Assembly: GCA_000383735.1 (NCBI GenBank)
Contig: KB912149.1
Span: 2,267 to 18,955 of the forward strand
Direction: 5' to 3'
Length of the DNA stretch: 16,689 nt
Source: Verrucomicrobia bacterium SCGC AAA164-M04
Lineage (GTDB): Bacteria; Verrucomicrobiota; Verrucomicrobiae; Verrucomicrobiales; Akkermansiaceae
Position numbers and translations under genes: made by a program. Each line of letters starts with the position of its first letter. Position 1 is the first letter of the stretch. Shown one piece after another: positions 6,879-12,722 of this stretch. The notes under the pieces were generated by a model. The model saw only the letters and a list, made by a program, of their open reading frames with translations. It made no database searches and had not been told where the DNA came from.

Positions 6879-6905
6879 TATTGCAAATTTTCTTTGGTAA
6901 CTTCG
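6875..6905 (+). promoter_or_regulatory. Putative Bacteroidota-type promoter (TTG-N20-TAACTTCG)
   Basis: TTG (6875-6877) and TAACTTCG (6898-6905) are 20 bases apart, close to the Bacteroidota consensus TTTG/TTG - about 19-23 - TAnnTTTG with one mismatch. The box ends four bases before the ATG at 6910, which would make the transcript nearly leaderless. The placement directly after the primase-helicase stop suits a start of a new transcription unit. Confidence 0.4.
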
Positions 6906-6909
6906 TTAT

Positions 6910-7371
6910 ATGAAGCGTCAAAGAAAAACAACGTCTAAACGTACCAGCGCTCGCAAAAAGCGGCTGGGACGATACGCATCTTCTATTGAAAAGTATTGTG
7001 CTGATCAGTTGAAAGAATATGGGTTGGCTTTTGATTATGAGGAACACACCTTCGAGATGGTAGACCGATTCAGGTTTCCCAATAAATACTTTAAGATGAC
7101 CTCCAAAGGCAAGACGATGTCGGACCGTTCGGGGTCCGTCATCCTACCCATCACCTACACACCTGATTTCGTTGGGCGAGATCATGATTGGATCATAGAA
7201 ACCAAAGGATACTTACCGTCTCATCATGACTTTCCGATGAGGTGGAAACTATTTCTTCGCCATTTGGTTGGGAATAATGCTAAAACTATCGTATTTTTAG
7301 CCAAGAACAGCGGTCAAGTAGACCAAGCTATTCAAGAAATCCTCAAATCAATTCAGAATGAAGACATCTAA
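6910..7371 (+). CDS. Endonuclease I-like Holliday junction resolvase (PD-(D/E)XK)
   Basis: This 153-residue protein starts with a very basic tail (1-20) followed by helix E27-K-Y-C-A-D-Q-L. The catalytic core reads Y-T-P-D86-F-V ... W-I-I-E97-T-K99-G-Y, then R-W-K (111-113), matching phage T7 endonuclease I (PDF ... ETKG, also about 150 residues) and related phage resolvases. The expected role is cutting branched DNA and replication-recombination intermediates before packaging. A possible promoter lies immediately upstream. It overlaps the next gene by 14 bases. The family call is firm; the exact substrate is inferred. Confidence 0.8.
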   Translation: MKRQRKTTSKRTSARKKRLGRYASSIEKYCADQLKEYGLAFDYEEHTFEMVDRFRFPNKYFKMTSKGKTMSDRSGSVILPITYTPDFVGRDHDWIIETKGYLPSHHDFPMRWKLFLRHLVGNNAKTIVFLAKNSGQVDQAIQEILKSIQNEDI

Positions 7372-7579
7372 GGTTAGCGAATACTTCTATATCGCTTGCG
7401 ACAGGATTCATCAAATCATAGATGAACTGTATGAATCCTTGCACGATGAAGAAGGAATCGCTCTCTTGTCTTCAGATCAAATTGAAGAATCTATGGAGGG
7501 CGTTAAAAACGCTGTTTATCAGGAGCTAGATCTGATAAAATCTATAGTAGAGGAATATGAAAGTAGGAGCAAAGCGTAA
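7358..7579 (+). CDS. Small acidic helical hypothetical protein
   Basis: This 73-residue protein is predicted to be almost entirely helical: two or three amphipathic helices with regular Ile/Leu/Val spacing (for example IACDRIHQIIDELYESL near 12-28 and VYQELDLIKSIVEEY near 53-67). It overlaps the resolvase by 14 bases and the next nuclease gene by 23, so it is co-translated with two nucleases and could be a small partner or regulator of one of them. No family is recognised. Confidence 0.6.
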   Translation: MKTSKVSEYFYIACDRIHQIIDELYESLHDEEGIALLSSDQIEESMEGVKNAVYQELDLIKSIVEEYESRSKA

Positions 7580-8057
7580 AGCATATAGTTCTTCTACTGG
7601 TCGTGTGGCCGAGGTGAGGTTCGTGAGAGCCGCACGGAAAAAAGGACTTCTTGTCACAAAGTCCTCCCACACAGAAGACAGGCACGAACACATCGACTAT
7701 TGGCTCGCCATGGATAATGAAAGCCGATGGGGTGTGGACGTGAAAGGAAACAATCTACCCGATGAAATCTGGGTAGAGTTTAAGAACGTCGCAGGGAAAC
7801 GCGGCTGGCTATATGGGGGAGCATCTATTATTGCTTTCGATATGCCAGAGGAAGGCGGTTTCTCAATTCTAGATAGGCATGAGTTGGCTTTGTTTTGTGA
7901 GAAGCACGTCAAAGACGAGGTTGTCAAAGACAGAAAAAACGCCTATCTAAAAAAGTACACAAGGAGAGACAGACAAGACGTCATCTCTATTCTTAAGTTG
8001 AACGACATCAAGACTTTAAAGTCTTACAGGGTGTGGGAATACGATAAAGAATATTGA
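7557..8057 (+). CDS. Putative PD-(D/E)XK-superfamily nuclease
   Basis: This 166-residue protein starts with a basic segment and a helix containing E19 (G-R-V-A-E-V-R-F-V), followed by H-I-D47-Y-W, then W-G-V-D61-V-K63, giving the E ... D ... (D/E)-x-K order of restriction-endonuclease-like nucleases. A conserved-looking stretch W-V-E-F-K-N-V-A-G-K-R-G-W-L-Y-G lies at about 72-87. The C-terminal half is charged with a TRRDRQDVISIL helix. It could be a second repair or recombination nuclease, or one acting on host DNA; the sequence does not say which. It is the last gene before the reductase pair, 41 bases away, and overlaps its upstream neighbour by 23 bases. Confidence 0.55.
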   Translation: MKVGAKRKAYSSSTGRVAEVRFVRAARKKGLLVTKSSHTEDRHEHIDYWLAMDNESRWGVDVKGNNLPDEIWVEFKNVAGKRGWLYGGASIIAFDMPEEGGFSILDRHELALFCEKHVKDEVVKDRKNAYLKKYTRRDRQDVISILKLNDIKTLKSYRVWEYDKEY

Positions 8058-8069
8058 CTATCTTGTAGG
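8057..8069 (+). repeat. Copy 1 of ACTATCTT(T)GTAGG flanking the reductase genes
   Basis: ACTATCTTGTAGG begins on the last base of the preceding stop codon (TGA). A near-identical ACTATCTTTGTAGG begins on the last base of the nrdA stop at 10728-10741. TATCTTG is one T short of the Bacteroidota TAnnTTTG -7 box. As a promoter it would start nrdB mRNA with a leader of about 30 bases; no TTG is found at the right -33 distance. Confidence 0.5.
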
Positions 8070-8098
8070 TCCATTTAACCATCATTTACAGTAACCCC

Positions 8099-9082
8099 AT
8101 GAAAAACTCAATCTTCGAGAAGAGGCTGAGCTATAAGCCTTTTGACTATTCTGAAATCACAGACCCACTCATCAACGCGATGTGGGCAAGCCATTGGACA
8201 CACAACGAATTTAACTTCAAGTCTGATGTCCAAGACTACCATACTAGCCTTACGGAAGAAGAACGTGGCGTGATCAAACGCGCCATCCTACTCATCTCAC
8301 AGGTTGAAGTAGCGGTGAAATCTTACTGGTCAAACATTGGCAAGCACTTGCCTAAGCCTGAGATTGCAGACATGGGTGCTGTATTTGGCGGAGTGGAAGT
8401 AATCCACTCTCGTGCATATTCTGAAATTCTCACAAAGCTAGGGCTAGAGGAAGAGTTTACAACGCTTCTAGAGAATGAGCCTGTATTGAACCGTGTAACT
8501 TATCTAAACAAGTACGTCGATCGAGTCTTCGAGGATGACAAGAAGCAGTTCCTGTACAGCCTCATCCTCTTTACTCTCTTTACGGAGAACGTGTCATTGT
8601 TTAGCCAGTTCTATACGGTTCTGGGATTCAACAGATTCCAAGCTGTGCTTAAGGATACTGCAAATGTGGTTCAGTACACTAGCAAGGAGGAGAACCTTCA
8701 TGCTGAGGGTGGAATGGCTCTGGTCAATCAGATTCGTGCTGAGCACCCCGAGCTTTTCGATGCTGAGCTGGAGGCTCGCATCTGGGAAGAGGCTCAAGTA
8801 GCCCTGTCTGCTGAGACAAACCTGATTAAGTGGATCCTGCAAGGCTTTGATAATGAGTTCCTTAGCGAGTCTATCTTGAACAACTACTTGAAGAATCGTG
8901 TGAACGAAAGCATGCGCCGCATTGGATTCTCCTTTGAGTTCCCCGTCAATGAGGAGGAGTTGAAGGTCACGGCATGGATGGACGAAGAGGTGTATGCGTC
9001 CGCGTTGTCAGACTTCTTTCATAAGAAGCCTATCGACTACGCAAAGAGCACTAAGAGTTTTACTGCAGAAGAATTATTTTAA
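8099..9082 (+). CDS. nrdB: Ribonucleoside-diphosphate reductase, small (radical-generating) subunit
   Basis: This 327-residue protein is the R2 (beta) subunit of class I ribonucleotide reductase, which carries the dimetal cofactor that starts the radical reaction making deoxynucleotides. Metal ligands can be placed: E100 and H103 (VEVIHSRAY), E163 (FTENVSLF), E198 and H201 (SKEENLHAEG). Y107 sits at the radical-tyrosine position. The first ligand, Asp in E. coli R2, falls at E70 here (QVEVAVKSYW), as in non-canonical subclasses. There is no N-terminal ATP-cone. The C-terminal tail (FTAEELF) should dock on the large subunit. The TAATG junction overlaps the nrdA start by one base, fixing a 1:1 operon. 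Confidence 0.92.
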   Translation: MKNSIFEKRLSYKPFDYSEITDPLINAMWASHWTHNEFNFKSDVQDYHTSLTEEERGVIKRAILLISQVEVAVKSYWSNIGKHLPKPEIADMGAVFGGVEVIHSRAYSEILTKLGLEEEFTTLLENEPVLNRVTYLNKYVDRVFEDDKKQFLYSLILFTLFTENVSLFSQFYTVLGFNRFQAVLKDTANVVQYTSKEENLHAEGGMALVNQIRAEHPELFDAELEARIWEEAQVALSAETNLIKWILQGFDNEFLSESILNNYLKNRVNESMRRIGFSFEFPVNEEELKVTAWMDEEVYASALSDFFHKKPIDYAKSTKSFTAEELF

Positions 9083-10728
9083 TGAAAGATTTTTACTGGG
9101 TCACAGAAGAGACCCGACAATTTATGGAGAAAGGCTATCTCGACAAGGACCAAACTGTCGAAGATAGAGTGCGTGAAATAGCCGATCATGCAGCAGGGAT
9201 TTTACAGGACCCTGCTTTTGCTGACGAGTTTTACAGCTGTATGTCAAAGGGTTGGTTCAGTCTAAGCACCCCTGTATGGGTAAACTTTGGCAAGAGCAAA
9301 GGACTGCCTATCTCATGCTTCGGTACGCAACTACAAGACGACACCTTTGATATTTTGCGTGGAGCTGCTGAAATCGGAGCTATGAGCAAGGTAGGCGGTG
9401 GCACTGCTACATACTTCGGTAACCTTCGCCCTCGCGGTGCTAAGATCTCAAGCGGTGGCGAAACCAATGGATCTGTGTCTATGATGGAGTTGTTTAACAC
9501 CACAACCAATGTCATCTCGCAGGGTAAGGTGCGTCGTGGTAGCTGGGCCGCGTACTTGGATGTAGAGCACCCAGACATCGAAGAGTTCTTGCAAATTAGA
9601 AGTGAAGGACATCCTATTCAAGACGTGTCGTTTGCTGTGTGTATCGGTGATGAGTGGATGCAAGAGATGATTGATGGAGATCAAGATAAGCGGTCGATCA
9701 TGGCCAAGATCCACAAGAAGCGAAGCGAGACTGGATACCCCTACATCTTCTTCACAGACAATGTAAACGAACAAGCGCCTCAGTGGTACAAGGACAAAGG
9801 TCTGAAAATCAAACACTCTCAACTGTGCGCTGAGATCATGGAGTATACAGACGACACAAAGTCTTTTGTTTGTTGCCTTTCATCCATGAATGCACTTCAC
9901 TACAATGAGTGGAAGGATGCGGGTGCTGTACGTATTATGGCCAGGCTTTTGGACGCAGTGTACACTGAGTTCATTGACAAAGCCGACAATCTTCCCTTTA
10001 TGGAGAAAGCTGTTAGGTTTGCCAAAGAACATAGATCTATTGGTATCGGAGTGCTTGGGTACCACTCCTACCTTCAAAGAAATTTGATTCCATTTGAAAG
10101 CATTCAAGCTAGGCTAATCAATAAAGAGATCTTCCGTACAATACAAGATCAAAGCCATCAGGAAAGCATGTCTCTGGCGTCCCAGAAGGGTGAGCCAGAG
10201 GTGCTGAAGGGGTACGGTCATAGATTCAGCACACGTATGGCCGTAGCACCTACTACGTCATCTTCTTTTATCCTGGGTCAGGTATCGCCTTCAGTAGAGC
10301 CATTGCAATCCAACTACTTCACAAAGGATTTGGCTAAGGGTAAGTTCACATACAAGAACCCATACCTCAAGGACCTACTTGCTGAGAAGGGTAAAGATGA
10401 TGCGTCTACATGGAAGGACATCATGATGAAAGGAGGGTCCGTACAGCACTTAGACTTCCTGAGTGACAACGAGAAGGATGTATTCAAGACGTTCGCAGAG
10501 ATCTCCCAGATGGAGGTGGTGCAACAGGCTGCCGATCGTCAGAAGTTTATTGATCAAGGTCAGTCATTGAACGTCATGATTGCTGATGAGGTACCCCTGA
10601 AGGACGTTAATCAGCTAGTAATCAAGGCTTGGGAGCTAGGAATTAAAACTTTGTATTATCAGCGAGGTGTAAACAAAGCGCAAGCAGTAGGACGTGACAT
10701 CCTCAACTGTGCGGTTTGTGAAGGTTAA
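9082..10728 (+). CDS. nrdA: Ribonucleoside-diphosphate reductase, large (catalytic) subunit
   Basis: This 548-residue protein is the catalytic alpha subunit of class I reductase, converting ribonucleoside diphosphates to deoxy forms. Active-site cysteines are placed at C79 (PISCFG), C249 (SQLCAEI) and C264 (FVCCLSSMN), with E251 as general base. The radical-transfer tyrosine pair is Y525-Y526 (KTLYYQRG). A C-terminal C-A-V-C-E-G supplies the shuttle dithiol reduced by thioredoxin or glutaredoxin. It is shorter than E. coli NrdA (761 residues) because it lacks the N-terminal ATP-cone, so dATP shut-off by that route is absent. Oddly, the usual Asn two residues before the thiyl Cys is Gln (Q247). 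It shares its start with the nrdB stop. Confidence 0.93.
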   Translation: MKDFYWVTEETRQFMEKGYLDKDQTVEDRVREIADHAAGILQDPAFADEFYSCMSKGWFSLSTPVWVNFGKSKGLPISCFGTQLQDDTFDILRGAAEIGAMSKVGGGTATYFGNLRPRGAKISSGGETNGSVSMMELFNTTTNVISQGKVRRGSWAAYLDVEHPDIEEFLQIRSEGHPIQDVSFAVCIGDEWMQEMIDGDQDKRSIMAKIHKKRSETGYPYIFFTDNVNEQAPQWYKDKGLKIKHSQLCAEIMEYTDDTKSFVCCLSSMNALHYNEWKDAGAVRIMARLLDAVYTEFIDKADNLPFMEKAVRFAKEHRSIGIGVLGYHSYLQRNLIPFESIQARLINKEIFRTIQDQSHQESMSLASQKGEPEVLKGYGHRFSTRMAVAPTTSSSFILGQVSPSVEPLQSNYFTKDLAKGKFTYKNPYLKDLLAEKGKDDASTWKDIMMKGGSVQHLDFLSDNEKDVFKTFAEISQMEVVQQAADRQKFIDQGQSLNVMIADEVPLKDVNQLVIKAWELGIKTLYYQRGVNKAQAVGRDILNCAVCEG

Positions 10729-10741
10729 CTATCTTTGTAGG
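10728..10741 (+). repeat. Copy 2 of ACTATCTTTGTAGG, containing a TAnnTTTG box
   Basis: ACTATCTTTGTAGG starts on the last base of the nrdA stop codon and contains TATCTTTG (10730-10737), a perfect match to the Bacteroidota -7 consensus TAnnTTTG. The copy at 8057-8069 differs by one missing T. The expected -33 TTG is missing at standard spacing (the nearest is only about 11 bases upstream), so promoter strength is uncertain. Confidence 0.5.
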
Positions 10742-10814
10742 GTTACGCAGGGATAGTTGCTGCGGAACTTCGCTACTGAGGGTCGGTCACTTGATTGTGA
10801 TCGGCCCTTTTTTT
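10742..10814 (+). ncRNA. Candidate small RNA between nrdA and the secreted-protein genes
   Basis: A transcript starting about five bases after the TATCTTTG box and ending in the terminator's T-run would be about 73 nt. Besides the terminator hairpin it can form CGCAG (10746-10750) with CTGCG (10760-10764), or alternatively GCGG with TCGC around 10762-10773; the two are mutually exclusive, like an attenuator. No convincing ORF lies in it. It does not match any RNA family I know. It may equally be only the 3' untranslated end of the reductase operon. Confidence 0.3.
10780..10814 (+). terminator. Rho-independent terminator
   Basis: GGGTCGGTCAC (10780-10790) pairs with GTGATCGGCCC (10797-10807) over 11 positions with two G-U pairs, around a six-base loop TTGATT, followed directly by seven T (10808-10814). 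This should end transcription coming from the reductase operon and insulates the secreted-protein genes. Confidence 0.85.
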
Positions 10815-10823
10815 GTACATTCG
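10795..10823 (+). promoter_or_regulatory. Putative Bacteroidota-type promoter for the secreted-protein genes (TTG-N18-TACATTCG)
   Basis: TTG (10795-10797, in the terminator hairpin) and TACATTCG (10816-10823) are 18 bases apart. The box has one mismatch to TAnnTTTG, the same T-to-C change as the box before the gene at 6910, and ends three bases before the ATG at 10827. Since a strong terminator lies just upstream, some promoter must exist here for the genes to be expressed. Confidence 0.45.
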
Positions 10824-10826
10824 TCG

Positions 10827-12722
10827 ATGATGAAAACCACTGTTGCTGCTCTTCTTTTAATCCTTTCTTTTGCTTTGCATGGTCAGGAGTGCGTTCAAAT
10901 GATACCAGAGGTTAAAACCATGGGTATCAGTAAGTTAAGTTACGATTTTGATGATATTCAGATCGAAACTCTACCCGTTGTGTTTCATGTGATTCACACG
11001 GGGCTGGGGGATCCTAACAACATATCTGATGAGCAAATTTCTTCACAGGTAGACATTCTAAACGATTCCTTCCTTGACAGCAAGATTCAGTTTTGCATGG
11101 CCAAGCGCACCCCTAGCGGAGTCCCGACAAATGGTATCACTCGGTTTGATGGAGGGGTATGGAGCAGCTACATCGAAGATGGTGTAGCACAGGGGAGTCC
11201 AAACGGCATTGAAGACGCAACGCTAAAGGCTTCGGCTGGTTGTTGGAATCCTGATGAATACATCAACATATACGTGGTGTCTGAGATCAACGGAAACGAC
11301 GGTCAAAGCGGCACTCAGGGATACGCATACCTAGGTCCCACTGGTGACTGTAGGGATGGCATCGTGGCCCTGTACAATACAGTAGGCAACGTTGGAGAGC
11401 TTAAGCAGGGAAGGGACTTGGGCTACACGGTTGTCCATGAGGTCGGCCACTACCTAAGCCTTTACCACACCTTCTACAACAGCGGCGACTGTGAGGAGTC
11501 TAACTGTGAAACACAAGGCGATCGGGTGTGCGACACTGCCCCTGGACCTTCTACAAATGGCTGCTCCAATATCTGCCCCGACATTGAAGGAACCAACTAC
11601 ATGGACTACTCTTCTCAGGATTGTAAGATAGAGTTTACAGAGGGTCAGGCGATACGGATGCACGAATCCATCCAAGGGCCCAGGTCTTTGCTTGTTGTCT
11701 CACCTGCTTGCCTGCCTGTGGTTGATTATGACATGACCCCCACTTCGGCTATATATCAAGACCAGTGGTGTACTCCTTATCAGGACATCTGGGTCGATGT
11801 GGTAAACCAAGGGGTTCAATCTATACCTTTTGTTGATGTAACCCTATACTGCAATGGACTAGAGTACCTAGAAACACTTTTTGACGTAGCCCCTGGAAGC
11901 TACTCTGTTATGTTTGAGCAAGTTTATGTGGAGGGCGCTCAAATTTTTGAGGTTCAGACAGAGAGTATAGACGACTATCCTGACAACGACTATACGTCTT
12001 GGCCAATAGAGAGTACAGAAGGAGATCTATTTAAGCTGACGGTGGACGTAGACTTCTGGTCTAACGAACACAGTTGGGTGCTACTAGATGGTGATGGAAA
12101 CATAGTAATGGATGATGACTACGACTTCAATGAGGAAGGATTGTATTACTACGAGGCCTGCGTCTTTGACGATTGCTACACGTTTATTGCAGAAGACTAC
12201 GCGGGTGATGGATTCTGTACGGTAGACCTAGGCGGAGATGGTACGTGTGATATTGGGAGTGATGGATACTTCGCCACAATCAACCAAGACACTATCATAA
12301 GTATGCCTTTTGGGTTTGAGTTCAGCGACTTCTATCAGGATTTCTGTAACACACTGCCAGCGTGTGAGTTAGACTACGACGGAAATGGCTCTATTGGGAA
12401 CGGAGACATCTTGATTATGCTCAGCGAGTGGGCTTGTGACTTTGCTTGTCAGACAGATCCTAATAACGACGGTATCGTGAACGTCAGAGACCTTCTTTAC
12501 ATGCTCTTTAATGTAGGTGAATGTGACGTAGAGATAGAGGATGATTTCTCTGTCGGCACATACATAGACCTTGTCGTGGATGACGGCATTAGTCTTGGAG
12601 GCGGATCCCCACGCATCTTTGATGTTCTTGGCAGGGAAATTGATAAACCTCTTGATCAGCTGGCATCAGGTGTTTACATCCTGAAGTGGAAGAACAAAAC
12701 CAAAAAAGTATTTGTCCAATGA
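10827..12722 (+). CDS. Secreted M43 (pappalysin-like) zinc metalloprotease with dockerin-like repeats and T9SS type A sorting domain
   Basis: I start at the ATG at 10827 (631 residues; 10830 also possible): the frame continues back to a TTG at 10791, but that lies inside the terminator. Order of parts: signal peptide 1-19 (Lys-Thr, then a Leu/Ala core, ending S-F-A-L-H-G before Gln20); protease domain about 45-295 with zinc motif H-E-V-G-H-Y-L-S-L-Y-H (204-214) and Met-turn Y-M-D-Y (258-261); beta-sandwich regions about 310-510; two EF-hand/dockerin-like repeats D-Y-D-G-N-G-S-I and D-P-N-N-D-G-I-V (about 516-560); and a C-terminal type A T9SS sorting domain, R-I-F-D-V-L-G-R-E ... L-A-S-G-V-Y-I-L (596-631). 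It should be exported through Sec then T9SS, and would be anchored or released outside. Its ATGA overlap couples it to the next gene. Confidence 0.88.
   Translation: MMKTTVAALLLILSFALHGQECVQMIPEVKTMGISKLSYDFDDIQIETLPVVFHVIHTGLGDPNNISDEQISSQVDILNDSFLDSKIQFCMAKRTPSGVPTNGITRFDGGVWSSYIEDGVAQGSPNGIEDATLKASAGCWNPDEYINIYVVSEINGNDGQSGTQGYAYLGPTGDCRDGIVALYNTVGNVGELKQGRDLGYTVVHEVGHYLSLYHTFYNSGDCEESNCETQGDRVCDTAPGPSTNGCSNICPDIEGTNYMDYSSQDCKIEFTEGQAIRMHESIQGPRSLLVVSPACLPVVDYDMTPTSAIYQDQWCTPYQDIWVDVVNQGVQSIPFVDVTLYCNGLEYLETLFDVAPGSYSVMFEQVYVEGAQIFEVQTESIDDYPDNDYTSWPIESTEGDLFKLTVDVDFWSNEHSWVLLDGDGNIVMDDDYDFNEEGLYYYEACVFDDCYTFIAEDYAGDGFCTVDLGGDGTCDIGSDGYFATINQDTIISMPFGFEFSDFYQDFCNTLPACELDYDGNGSIGNGDILIMLSEWACDFACQTDPNNDGIVNVRDLLYMLFNVGECDVEIEDDFSVGTYIDLVVDDGISLGGGSPRIFDVLGREIDKPLDQLASGVYILKWKNKTKKVFVQ

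Noticed and set aside
9231..10107. Minus-strand frames opposite nrdA
   Set aside because: Antisense shadows of a strongly conserved enzyme gene.
10742..10814. tRNA between nrdA and the metalloprotease
   Set aside because: No cloverleaf, T-loop or CCA-type acceptor pairing can be drawn; the strong hairpin is a terminator.
10791..10826. Upstream extension of the metalloprotease frame to a TTG at 10791
   Set aside because: It would translate the terminator hairpin and T-run and put 12 residues in front of a clean signal peptide.
12686..12718. Upstream extension of the surface-protein frame
   Set aside because: It overlaps the sorting domain of the protease and would bury the signal peptide; the ATG at 12719 gives the usual ATGA overlap.
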